Notes under the pieces: model-generated
Database searches by the model: none
Seen by the model: the letters and a program-made list of their open reading frames with translations, nothing else
Told to the model about the DNA's origin: nothing
Shown here: positions 17,129 to 24,855 of the stretch, piece after piece
Layout: each line of letters opens with the position of its first letter
Numbering within the stretch: position 1 is the first letter of the stretch
Program-made: the position numbers and the translations under genes
Source: GCA-003244245 sp963823755
Lineage (GTDB): Bacteria > Actinomycetota > Actinomycetes > Mycobacteriales > Pseudonocardiaceae
Direction: 5' to 3'
Assembly (NCBI GenBank): GCA_963823755.1
Contig: CAWGMP010000017.1
Span: 558,001 to 622,000, forward strand
DNA: 64,000 bases

Positions 17129-17281
17129 ATGGAGCTTCAGAACTTCGACCTGGTGGCCTCGCTGCAGGCACTGCCCGAGAGCGACCCCGTCGAGATCGAG
17201 GGCATTCAGTTCGGCGGCACGTGCAGCTGCGTGGGCCTGCTGACCCTGCTCAACAGCGTCTGCGTCGGCGTCACCTGCTGA
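17129..17281 (+). CDS. lanA1: class IV lanthipeptide precursor, copy 1
   Basis: The 50-residue peptide is preceded by a very strong AAAGGAGGTGA ribosome binding site. The leader MELQNFDLVASLQALPESDP ends near VEIEG. The core is IQFGGTCSCVGLLTLLNSVC then VGVTC. Four Cys (residues 32, 34, 45, 50) and five Ser/Thr allow up to four rings. The leader has the LQxLPE pattern seen with LanKC/LanL substrates. It is small and encoded two genes after the synthetase. Confidence in the gene is high; the ring pattern cannot be predicted. Confidence 0.92.
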   Translation: MELQNFDLVASLQALPESDPVEIEGIQFGGTCSCVGLLTLLNSVCVGVTC

Positions 17282-17340
17282 CCAGCAAAACGCGAATGTC
17301 CAACATAACCGTGACTCTAGGCGAAAGGAGGTGAAACATC

Positions 17341-17493
17341 ATGGAGCTTCAGAACTTCGACCTGGTGGCCTCGCTGCAGGCACTGCCCGAGAGCGACCCC
17401 GTCGAGATCGAGGGCATTCAGTTCGGCGGCACGTGCAGCTGCGTGGGCCTGCTGACCCTGCTCAACAGCGTCTGCGTCGGCGTCACCTGCTGA
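17341..17493 (+). CDS. lanA2: class IV lanthipeptide precursor, copy 2 (identical)
   Basis: It encodes exactly the same 50 residues as copy 1, with the same AAAGGAGGTGA ribosome binding site and no nucleotide change inside the coding sequence. The only difference across the 174-bp duplicated unit is C versus T in the spacer before the ATG. This implies a recent duplication or active gene conversion that raises precursor dosage. A strong hairpin terminator follows. Confidence 0.92.
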   Translation: MELQNFDLVASLQALPESDPVEIEGIQFGGTCSCVGLLTLLNSVCVGVTC

Positions 17494-17533
17494 GCATGAC
17501 GCCCCAAGGCCACGCTCCTATGGCCGGCTAGAG

Positions 17534-17576
17534 CGCTTGGGCACGGAGGCGACGGCGCCGCCTCCGTGCCCAAGCG
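17534..17576 (+). terminator. strong hairpin after the precursor genes
   Basis: An 18-bp perfect stem (17534-17551 with 17559-17576; arms start CGCTTGGGCACGG) encloses a 7-base loop. There is no clear T-tract, as usual in high-GC genomes. It lies between the precursors and the ABC genes, so it probably limits read-through or stabilises the precursor mRNA. Confidence 0.75.
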
Positions 17577-17694
17577 TCAGGGAGCTTACCGAACGCGGCA
17601 CGAGGGTTGGAGGTGGCCGTCCGCTGTGGCAGTGCGCTCATGGCCGACAGCGTTGGCCGAACGTGGACGAAAGCCCCAAGGTCGAGAGGCTGCC

Positions 17695-19527
17695 ATGGCC
17701 CCATCTGATTCCTCTGGTGATCCGGCAAGCCGGATACTCCGCTTCCTGGGAACAGACGTGCCCGCAGCGACCCTGCGGGCGGCGGGCAATCGGGTGCTCA
17801 GGCAGAGCGCGGGCCAAGCCCCGGTCATGGTGGTCTTGTTGGGCGTGGTCACTCTTGTCGGCGTTGTCACTACCGTGCTGATGCCCGATGCGCTTGGGGC
17901 TGCGATCGATGCGGCCGGCGGTAAGGGGAGTTTGCCTACTGCACTGGTGCTGCTAGCGGCGGTGTTCACCGTTGCCACGGCTGCCACCGCTTTCGAAGAC
18001 TTGATCAGCTCCTACTGGGGCAGCCAGGTCACCGCCTGGCTCCGGCACCGGCTCCTCGGTCGTGCGCTCGCACTCGGGATTCCCGGCCAGCGACGGTACC
18101 CGGCTGGGGACCTGCTCTCCCGCCTCACCGAGAACGCCGCGAATCCCGCCAATTTCTTTCCCCTGCTCATCTCGGCGGTCGCCACTCTGTTGACCACCAT
18201 CGGAGCGGTCGTCGCCTTGATCCTGATCGACCCTCGCCTGGGGATCGCCTTCCTCATCGGTGCGGCACCGGCCGTGGCCCTGCTTCGACGGTTCGTCACC
18301 CAAGCGGGTCAGCCGTTCCTCCGCTATCAGCAGCTGTTGGCCGCAATCATCACTCGCCTGCTCGACGCTCACCGGGGCATACGCACCATCCGGGCCAGCG
18401 GAACCGTCGAACGGGATATCGGCCGTATCCTGCTGCCCTTGCCTGAGCTGCACCACACCGGACGCCAGGTGTGGGTGGTGCAACGCCAAGCGAGTTGGCA
18501 ACTGTCGTTGCTGGCCGCGATACTCCAGGTGCTTGTGTTGTCGGTGGGCGGTTTCGTCCTGGCCGCTGGCGGCATCACCGCCGGTCAGCTCGTAGCGGCT
18601 GCCTCTTATGTCGGCTTGGCGCTGGGCTCCGTCGGGTTATTCGACACCCTCGTCGCCCTCCTGACCTGTCAAGTGGGGGCTGGGCGGGTGGGCGAGGTCC
18701 TCGAGACCGCATCCTCGATCCCACCACCTTTGCAGCCCAGGGCGATACCACCAGGGCCGGGCCAGATCGAGCTGCGCAACGTCACCGTGCGGATGGAGCA
18801 GCGAACGGTGCTCAAGCACCTCGACCTCTCGATACCGTCGGGAATGCGGGTGGCCATCGTCGGCGGATCGGGCGCGGGCAAGACCGTACTCACGTCCCTG
18901 ATCGGGCGGCTGCTCGACCCGGACGAGGGTGAGGTGTTGCTCGACGGGGTTCCCGTCTCCCACCTGGAGCTTGCTGCGTTGCGGCGGATCGTGACCTATG
19001 CCTTCGAGCGCCCAGCCCTGCTCGGTGACACGGTCCACGACATGATCGCTTACGCCCGACCGGAGGCATCACGAGCTGAGGTAGCGGCGGCCGCTGCGGT
19101 AGCCCAGGCCGATCGGTTCATCCGGTTGCTGCCCGATGGCTATGACACACCGCTGGCGCGAGCGCCCATGTCCGGAGGCGAGTTACAGCGTCTAGGACTG
19201 GCTCGTGCTGTGGTGGCCGACGCTCGAGTCATCGTGCTCGACGATGCCACCAGCAGTCTGGACACCGCTACCGAGGTGAAGGTGGCGGAAGCGCTGGAAC
19301 GGGTGCTGGCGGGGCGGACATCTGTGGTGGTCGCGCATCGGGCCGCCACCGCTGGCCGCGCCGACCTCGTGGCATGGCTCGACGCCGGGCGCATCCGGGC
19401 GCTCGCTCCCCACCACGTGTTGTGGTCAGACCCCAGCTACCGGGCGGTCTTCGGGGCTGAAGAGAAGACGACGACGGGCAACGGCAACGGGCCGACCCCG
19501 GCACCCGGGGTGGCGGTCCGGCCATGA
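17695..19527 (+). CDS. ABC exporter half-transporter 1 of the lanthipeptide cluster
   Basis: The 610-residue protein has six predicted membrane segments (about 40-320) and a C-terminal nucleotide-binding domain with Walker A GGSGAGKTVL, signature MSGGELQRLGLARA, Walker B VIVLDDATSSLD and H-loop VVVAHRA. The residue after Walker B is Asp rather than the catalytic Glu, so this half probably forms a degenerate ATP site paired with half 2. ATG 17695, behind GAGAGG, is chosen over the upstream extension, which reads through the terminator. It likely exports the modified lanthipeptide. Confidence 0.87.
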   Translation: MAPSDSSGDPASRILRFLGTDVPAATLRAAGNRVLRQSAGQAPVMVVLLGVVTLVGVVTTVLMPDALGAAIDAAGGKGSLPTALVLLAAVFTVATAATAFEDLISSYWGSQVTAWLRHRLLGRALALGIPGQRRYPAGDLLSRLTENAANPANFFPLLISAVATLLTTIGAVVALILIDPRLGIAFLIGAAPAVALLRRFVTQAGQPFLRYQQLLAAIITRLLDAHRGIRTIRASGTVERDIGRILLPLPELHHTGRQVWVVQRQASWQLSLLAAILQVLVLSVGGFVLAAGGITAGQLVAAASYVGLALGSVGLFDTLVALLTCQVGAGRVGEVLETASSIPPPLQPRAIPPGPGQIELRNVTVRMEQRTVLKHLDLSIPSGMRVAIVGGSGAGKTVLTSLIGRLLDPDEGEVLLDGVPVSHLELAALRRIVTYAFERPALLGDTVHDMIAYARPEASRAEVAAAAAVAQADRFIRLLPDGYDTPLARAPMSGGELQRLGLARAVVADARVIVLDDATSSLDTATEVKVAEALERVLAGRTSVVVAHRAATAGRADLVAWLDAGRIRALAPHHVLWSDPSYRAVFGAEEKTTTGNGNGPTPAPGVAVRP

Positions 19528-21287
19528 GACTGGCACCCGGTGTACGGCTGCTCCTCCGGCACCTCCACGCCCAGCACCATGCACTACGGCGCCTGGCGGT
19601 CTGGTCAGCGCTTGAGGCCGCGCCCATGTTCGTCTCCGGGCTGCTCATAGCCAACGCGCTCGACCGTGGCTTTCTCGCAGGACGACCGCTCGTGGGGTTG
19701 GGGTGGCTCGCCGCCCTGGCTCTGCTTCAGGCAATGGGCGCTGTGGGCACTCGCCAGATCTATCCCTGGCTGGCCGCGACCATCGAACCGCTGCGCGACT
19801 CACTTCTCACCGCGGTCGTCACCGCCTCGCTCCGTCGAGCGCTGGGGGACGACAAGGTAGCGAGTGGATCAAGTGTGTCGCAAGCCAGCGAGCAGGTGGA
19901 GGCGGTGCGCACGCTATTTTCGACCCTCGTGCGCAACATGCGCCAGCTGCTGTCGGCAGGCGTCGCAGCCCTCGGCGGTCTCACCGTCCTCTCCCCGTTG
20001 ATCGCCCTGGTCGTCGCCTCATTCGTATTCCTGGCCATGATCCTATTCACTGGGATTCTGCGCATCATGGTCGGGCGTTTCCGGGCAGTTGTGCTGCGAG
20101 CGGAGGAGGTCAGTGCCACCGCCGCGCCGGTAGTCGAGGGGATGCGCGACGTCGTCGCTCACGGGGCGGAGGCACGCGCTGCCCGGGAGGTGGGTGAGGC
20201 CATCCAGGCCCAAGCTGAAGCCTTACGGGCCTTCGCCAGAGCGCGGGTGTTGCGGTTGCCCGTCGTGACGTTGGGTGCGCATCTCCCGATGCTCGCCCTT
20301 CTCGCGATGTCACCCTGGCTGACCGCCCGCCACCAGTTGACCGTCGGGCAGATCGTGGGAAGTGTCGTGTATCTCGCCAGCGGGTTGCAGCCTGCCTTCC
20401 AGTTCCTCGTGAATGCCGGGAGCACACTCCTCGTCAGCCTCGGAGTGATTCTCGGCCGCTTGGCCGAGGTGTGCGCCGAGCCGATCTCGCCCGCCGCCGC
20501 TTCGTCGGGGCTACCACCTGAGGATCACGAACTCGCGGTGCAGCACGTGACATTCGCCTACTCCCCGCAGGCCGAGCCCGTCATCCATGACTTCACTCTC
20601 TTCATTCCAGAAAGCCGGCACCTTGCGGTGGTGGGCCCCAGCGGGGTGGGGAAGTCCACTCTCGCCAACCTGCTCGCCGGGCTGACCACACCACAGCGGG
20701 GTGAGGTTCGGCTAGGCGGTATCTCCCTGGAGCAGATCAACGAACGCGATCTCCGGCGCCTGATAGCGCTCATCCCCCAGGAGGCCTACGTGTTCGCCGG
20801 AACGATCCGGGAAAACCTCACCTACCTGCGCCCCCAGGCGACCGAAACCGACGTCGGGAACGCCGTGGCGGTCTTCGGCCTCGAAGAGACGATTTCGCAC
20901 CTGGGTGGCTACGATGCCGAGATCCCTCCTGGCATGGGCGCTCTCTCCTCAGGAGAACGCCAGCTCATCGCCCTCGCCCGGGTCTTCCTGTCCCCGGCCG
21001 AGGTCGTCATCCTCGACGAAGCGACCTGCCACCTCGACCCGGTCACCGAGGCGCGGGCGGAACATGCCTTCGCCGAGCGCCACGGCACACTCATCGTGAT
21101 CGCCCACCGGATCAGCTCCGCCATGCGCGCCGAACAGATCCTGGTGATGGACGGCGCCGACACCGTCGTGGGCAGCCACCACGAGCTCCTCGTGAGTAAC
21201 ACCCGCTACGCTGACCTCGTCGGCCACTGGACGACGCGGCCCGCTCCAGCAGAGAGCAGCGCGGAGCAGGCCGCAGCCAGGCGTTGA
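19524..21287 (+). CDS. ABC exporter half-transporter 2
   Basis: The 587-residue protein starts at an ATGA overlap with half 1. It has N-terminal membrane segments (about 25-310) and an ATPase domain with Walker A GPSGVGKSTLAN, Q-loop IPQEAYVFAG, signature LSSGERQLIALAR, Walker B VVILDEATCHLD and H-loop IVIAHR. Unlike half 1 it keeps the catalytic Glu, fitting an asymmetric heterodimer. No C39 peptidase domain is present, consistent with leader removal by the S9 peptidase. It is the last gene of the cluster. Confidence 0.88.
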   Translation: MRLAPGVRLLLRHLHAQHHALRRLAVWSALEAAPMFVSGLLIANALDRGFLAGRPLVGLGWLAALALLQAMGAVGTRQIYPWLAATIEPLRDSLLTAVVTASLRRALGDDKVASGSSVSQASEQVEAVRTLFSTLVRNMRQLLSAGVAALGGLTVLSPLIALVVASFVFLAMILFTGILRIMVGRFRAVVLRAEEVSATAAPVVEGMRDVVAHGAEARAAREVGEAIQAQAEALRAFARARVLRLPVVTLGAHLPMLALLAMSPWLTARHQLTVGQIVGSVVYLASGLQPAFQFLVNAGSTLLVSLGVILGRLAEVCAEPISPAAASSGLPPEDHELAVQHVTFAYSPQAEPVIHDFTLFIPESRHLAVVGPSGVGKSTLANLLAGLTTPQRGEVRLGGISLEQINERDLRRLIALIPQEAYVFAGTIRENLTYLRPQATETDVGNAVAVFGLEETISHLGGYDAEIPPGMGALSSGERQLIALARVFLSPAEVVILDEATCHLDPVTEARAEHAFAERHGTLIVIAHRISSAMRAEQILVMDGADTVVGSHHELLVSNTRYADLVGHWTTRPAPAESSAEQAAARR

Positions 21288-21289
21288 GG

Positions 21290-21481
21290 TCAGGAATCGA
21301 CCGCTAAGCCGGCCGCGAAGTCCTCAGCGCCTCGCGCGGTAGAGCGGTACTCCACAGTAGCTATGCCGTTGTTGCAGCAGGTGGGAGACGCCCCGGGGCA
21401 AGCCCAGCAGACCGCACGCTCGCGACCGAAGGTGGTTGTGCAACTATCGCCCACAGTCTTCGGGGCGGTGCCGTCCGTCAT
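21290..21481 (-). CDS. possible small Cys-rich peptide (opposite strand)
   Basis: A 63-residue minus-strand frame has five Cys (14, 25, 28, 35, 36) packed around TTTFGRERAVCWACPGASPT and CCNNG, which looks like a small disulfide-rich or RiPP-like peptide. It lies alone between the convergent-facing end of the ABC exporter and the divergent MauE/MauD-type operon. No clear ribosome binding site is visible. It may be chance coding opposite the operon's promoter region. Confidence 0.25.
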   Translation of the reverse strand: MTDGTAPKTVGDSCTTTFGRERAVCWACPGASPTCCNNGIATVEYRSTARGAEDFAAGLAVDS

Positions 21482-21514
21482 CGCTGAGGCCGTGGACCTG
21501 CTTGGGAGTTGTGC

Positions 21515-22264
21515 ATGATCATACCACTGGTACGTGGACGGTACGACTGGCCGTGGCGGGGTGGGCCCTCGTTCGTCACTCCGGACGGCTCCCAGGTGAT
21601 CCTGCGCGGACCTGCGCTGGACGTGTCCAGGCCGTGGTCGTGCAATTTCATCGGCCGGGTACGGGGTGCTCGCCGGTCGTTCACCGTCGCCGAGACCGGC
21701 GCCTTCGACTGGCACAGCACCTACACCACAATCCCTGATCACATCACTAGCCAGCCCTACCGCGGGGGTGAGCTGGTCGTCGCCATCCGGAACAAGCCGG
21801 CGGCCAACGAGCCCCCCGACTATCGGGCCGCTTGGCGTGGACAGTGGTTCGAGCTGCACACCCGGGCCAGCGGCCCCGCCGACGGGATCACGAGGATCTT
21901 CGACGCGTTCCGGCTGACCGACACCCCGCTGGGCATGCTGGCGCAGCCGCGCAGCGCGGGACAGGCCCAGCTGGAGCCGTTACGGGTGGCCAAGCAGATC
22001 CCGGGGATCGGGCACCTGACCATCGAACGCACCGGATCCAACCAGGTCGCGACCCCTGGCCTCCCGGGCTACCGGACTCGACACGGACAGCTGTGGCGCC
22101 AGCCGCTCGGCAGCGGGGCGCAGGGTCGGCCCCGGTCGGAAACGCTGGTGATGGCCACTCCCACCGCGATCACCCACCTGATCCCCGGACCATCGGACAC
22201 CGCTGACCCGAACGAGGCGTTACGCTTTCTGGTCGACGTGGACGTGATCTGGGAGCCCGCATGA
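21515..22264 (+). CDS. hypothetical protein opening the MauE/MauD-type operon
   Basis: The 249-residue soluble protein starts at ATG behind GGGAG. It contains RGRYDWPWRGGPSFVTPDG, ELVVAIRNKPAANEPPDY and HLTIERTGSNQVATPGLPGY. I see no signal peptide, membrane helix or recognised catalytic motif, and it is mostly beta-rich by composition. Its stop overlaps the mauE start (ATGA), so it is coupled to the redox genes. It might be a substrate-binding or assembly factor for the Cys-rich exported protein, but that rests only on position. Confidence 0.6.
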   Translation: MIIPLVRGRYDWPWRGGPSFVTPDGSQVILRGPALDVSRPWSCNFIGRVRGARRSFTVAETGAFDWHSTYTTIPDHITSQPYRGGELVVAIRNKPAANEPPDYRAAWRGQWFELHTRASGPADGITRIFDAFRLTDTPLGMLAQPRSAGQAQLEPLRVAKQIPGIGHLTIERTGSNQVATPGLPGYRTRHGQLWRQPLGSGAQGRPRSETLVMATPTAITHLIPGPSDTADPNEALRFLVDVDVIWEPA

Positions 22265-22752
22265 TCTTACTCGGGGTACCCGTGCTCGCAGGTGCATTCC
22301 TGCTGGTCGAGGCTGGACTCGAGCACATGCGGGCACCCAGGGCGCTGGCTCGCGCCGCTGGCACCGGGTTGGTGATGGCGCGGGCCATCGCTGCCGTCGA
22401 ATTCCTCATCGGGGTGCCGTCGGTGGCCGCAGTGGTGTTCGGCACCACCGAACTGCGCTGGGCGCTGGGTGCCCAGGCAGTGACATACCTGGCCTTCGCC
22501 GCGCACCTGTCGTGGCGACGCTACCGGGGGGACGAGTCGGACTGCGGCTGCAACCGGATGGGCACGCAGGTCGGTCCGGGCGGGATCGCCCGAGCCGTGG
22601 TGCTGGCGATCGCCACGTTCGCGGCGACGGCGCTGTACCCGGCGGCCGCGCTGCCCGGCGGAGGGCTCGCGGTCTTGCTGATCGCCTGCGCTGCCGTGCT
22701 CGCCGTGCTGCTCTACACCCTGCCAGCGGCGGTCGATGGGCGAGCAGCATGA
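22261..22752 (+). CDS. MauE-like integral membrane redox protein
   Basis: The 163-residue protein has four predicted membrane helices, with SDCGCNRMGTQVGPGGIARA between helices. MauE in methylamine-dehydrogenase systems has this form and, with MauD, is needed for disulfide formation in the exported small subunit. The CGC pair could pass thiol electrons across the membrane. Overlaps (ATGA) on both sides couple it to its neighbours. Confidence 0.75.
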   Translation: MILLGVPVLAGAFLLVEAGLEHMRAPRALARAAGTGLVMARAIAAVEFLIGVPSVAAVVFGTTELRWALGAQAVTYLAFAAHLSWRRYRGDESDCGCNRMGTQVGPGGIARAVVLAIATFAATALYPAAALPGGGLAVLLIACAAVLAVLLYTLPAAVDGRAA

Positions 22753-23249
22753 GCGTGCTCACCGCGGCGGTGGTGCTGGCCTGGGGTTGCCTGGCGGTGC
22801 TGACGCTGGCGATGGCCGGGATCCTGCGACAGCTACGGCAGCTGCAAGCCGAGGTGGCCCAGCTCGGGGCGCCACCGTGGCGCGCAGCAGCGGGCCGCCG
22901 GGTGCCGCAACTGGCCGGTGGGATGCCGTTGATGCTGCTCGTACTCGACCCCGGATGCAGCTTCTGCGACACGGTCCACGAGCCGTTCACCCGGCTGGCC
23001 GGCGAACATCCGGGTACCCGGTTCGAGGTGCTGGCCCCGAGGGCCCGCTGGCCGGACACACCCGGCATCCGGTCCCGGGTTGACCCAGCACTCGTCGCGG
23101 AACTCGACCTGCCGTGGGCGCCGGCCCTGCTGCACGTCGGTGCCGACGGCACGGTGTGGGCCGGACAGCCGGTGGAGTCCCCGGACCGTCTCGACGAGCA
23201 GCTCGCGGGCCTGCTGAACACCGCGATGCACCACCACGGAGCCTCATGA
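22749..23249 (+). CDS. MauD-like membrane-anchored thioredoxin-fold protein
   Basis: The 166-residue protein has an N-terminal membrane anchor (about 3-25), then LMLLVLDPGCSFCDTVHEPF with a CSFC redox site, FEVLAPRARWPDTPGI, and the cis-Pro-region WAPALLHVGADG. This matches MauD/TlpA-type thioredoxins acting on the outer face of the membrane. With MauE-like and the eight-Cys Tat protein it forms a disulfide-maturation set. Its ATG overlaps the mauE stop and its own stop overlaps the next ATG. Confidence 0.78.
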   Translation: MSVLTAAVVLAWGCLAVLTLAMAGILRQLRQLQAEVAQLGAPPWRAAAGRRVPQLAGGMPLMLLVLDPGCSFCDTVHEPFTRLAGEHPGTRFEVLAPRARWPDTPGIRSRVDPALVAELDLPWAPALLHVGADGTVWAGQPVESPDRLDEQLAGLLNTAMHHHGAS

Positions 23250-23764
23250 CCCCCCCTGATATTCCTTGGATCGACCAGCCCGGCCCGCAGCCACGCGTGG
23301 GGAAATTCCGCGACAACGCCACCACGGTGCATCGACGGAGTTTCCTGGCCGTCGTCGGTACGGCCGCCATGACCTTGGGCCTGACGGTGTTGGGATGGAT
23401 TCCGCTGGCTCGTCCGGCCAGGGCGGAGCAAGGCAGTGAGTATCCCGACTGCGGGCGCTACAGCGACGGCCCGGGTGGACCGATCTGCTACGGCGCCCCT
23501 TACTCCTCGTCGTACTGCGGCCCCGACAGATGGTTCAAGACCGGCTGCTTCGGCAACTGGAATGAGGGCCTGACCTGCTACCAGGCGCGCACGATCTGCC
23601 GCGCCGGCGAGGAACCGCGCAACGCCTGGCTCTGGAAAGCTGACGACGTGGTCTATCGCTGCGCGGACGGCGAAATCCACTACGACGGGGCACCGAACCT
23701 GGAGCAGGTGATCTGCAACGCGCCGCTACCCCAGCGCGAGACGACTCCATCGACGCTGCCCTGA
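23246..23764 (+). CDS. Tat-exported eight-cysteine protein (methylamine-dehydrogenase light-chain-like)
   Basis: The 172-residue protein has a twin-arginine signal, RRSFLAVVG, with hydrophobic core and PARA-EQ cleavage region (about 30-66). The mature part has eight Cys (YPDCGRY, GPICYG, SYCGPD, KTGCFG, LTCYQ, TICRAG, VYRCADG, VICNAP) and the Trp-rich segment NAWLWKADDV. Cofactorless MauA-type light chains have a Tat signal, many Cys and two Trp that become TTQ. This protein is similar in plan but not clearly the same family. It is the likely client of the MauE/MauD-like pair. Confidence 0.72.
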   Translation: MTPPDIPWIDQPGPQPRVGKFRDNATTVHRRSFLAVVGTAAMTLGLTVLGWIPLARPARAEQGSEYPDCGRYSDGPGGPICYGAPYSSSYCGPDRWFKTGCFGNWNEGLTCYQARTICRAGEEPRNAWLWKADDVVYRCADGEIHYDGAPNLEQVICNAPLPQRETTPSTLP

Positions 23765-23767
23765 AGG

Positions 23768-24499
23768 ATGACCCCACGACTGCGGCGGGCGGCGTTCGGT
23801 CCGGTGCTGGTGACCGGTGCGCTGGCTGTACTGGCCGGGGTTGCTGCGGTACCTCCGGCGATGCGCAACGGCTGGTTGTTGGCCTGGCTGCTGCTCGGGC
23901 TGACCGCCGGCTACGCCCTGTCCGGCTCGACCTGAAGCGTCAACTCAGCACACCTGCTGAGCTCGCCGGTCTGGCGGGATTCGTCACGGGCCTACTTCAC
24001 CGTCGGCCTGCTTACCGGAGGTGTCACCGTCGGCACGCTGGTGGTGGCGCTGGGCAGCCTGCTGCGGCCGGTGTTACCGCCGACCGTCCGCGTAGGTTTG
24101 ATCATTGCGCTGGCGCTGTTCGTGCTCGCCGGCGAGTGCGGGCTGCACCGTGTGGTACTGCCGCACCGGCGCACCCAGGTGCCCTCGACGGTGATCGGCG
24201 CCGGTTCCGACGCCGGGGCCCTGCAGTTCGGCTTCGAGATGGGTAGCGGGGTGCGCACCCACATGCCGAGCAACCTGCCCTACCTGCCGCTGCTGGCGGT
24301 GCTGCTGCTGGGCAGTTGGGCGGCGGCGGTGGCAACCGGGCTCGGTTTCGGCCTCGGGCGCGCCGCGATGGCGCTGGGCCGCCACCACAGCCGGGACACC
24401 ACGTGGTGGGACCGGCAGTGGCAGCACCACGAGCAGCCGCTTCGGATCATCTTGGCGCTGGCCGCCGTCGTGGTGGTCGTCACGATCCTGCCGCGCTGA
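23768..24499 (+). pseudogene. membrane protein gene interrupted by in-frame TGA
   Basis: The ATG-started frame gives a 55-residue hydrophobic protein ending YALSGST-stop (TGA 23933-23935). The very same frame then continues open as SVNSAHLLSSPVWRDSSRAY and on through further membrane helices to 24499, ending LAAVVVVVTILPR. No good start follows the TGA until codon GTG 24041. Joined, it is a ~243-residue protein with about five membrane helices, three bases after the Cys-rich protein gene. It is either a nonsense mutation, a base error, or, least likely, programmed read-through. Confidence 0.6.
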
Positions 24500-24510
24500 T
24501 CTGGTCTGGT

Positions 24511-24834
24511 TCAAGCAGGATCAGGGCGCCGCTGCAGAACATTGAGCCCGACCCGCTCCGGCGCGACCGGGTAGGCCGACGTGCACTGCAGGATCGCCAA
24601 CGGGCCGGCACCGGCCTTGGGCAGCCGTGCGACAGCGCCGCCGAACTCGACCCATCCACTCATCCCGCTGGACAGCAGCACCGGCGCCCCGATCCGGGCT
24701 ACGGCGTCGAGTAGCTGAACGTTCGCAACCTCACCGGACGCGACCTTCCACGCGGCGACGCCGATACGGCGCAGCAGGTCCACCGCTTCCAAGGAGAACG
24801 GCGAGCTCACAAACGCCAACCCGCGTCCACACAA
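24511..24834 (-). pseudogene. neuB: NeuB/SpsE-type sialic-acid synthase fragment
   Basis: FVSSPFSLEAVDLLRRIGVA, WKVASGEVANVQLLDAVARI, LLSSGMSGWVEF and ILQCTSAYPVAPERVGLN are classic NeuB motifs. Only ~105 of ~340 residues remain: the first ~90 and the C-terminal half are missing at both ends, and there is no proper start. Confidence 0.82.
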
Positions 24835-24855
24835 CTTGGGGCGGCGCAGGTGGCC

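Larger units (their letters stand above)
17108..17493 (+). repeat. tandem duplication of the precursor unit
   Basis: The blocks 17108-17281 and 17320-17493 (174 bp each) are identical except at 17125/17337 (T/C). They are separated by a 38-bp unique spacer. Each contains the ribosome binding site and one complete lanA. Confidence 0.95.

Noticed and set aside
17108..17493. CRISPR-like repeat
   Set aside because: Only two long units, each encoding a precursor peptide; no short repeats or spacers anywhere in the window.
17074..17531. Two repeated frames reading HHGASELRPGGLAAG over the precursor genes
   Set aside because: A different frame of the duplicated lanA unit; the lanA frame has the ribosome binding site and leader/core pattern.
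17566..17694. N-terminal extension of the first ABC exporter
   Set aside because: It reads from within the terminator stem; ATG 17695 is preceded by a suitable GAGAGG.
23933..23935. Selenocysteine at the in-frame TGA
   Set aside because: No SECIS-like hairpin was seen and no selenoprotein family match; nonsense or base error is simpler.
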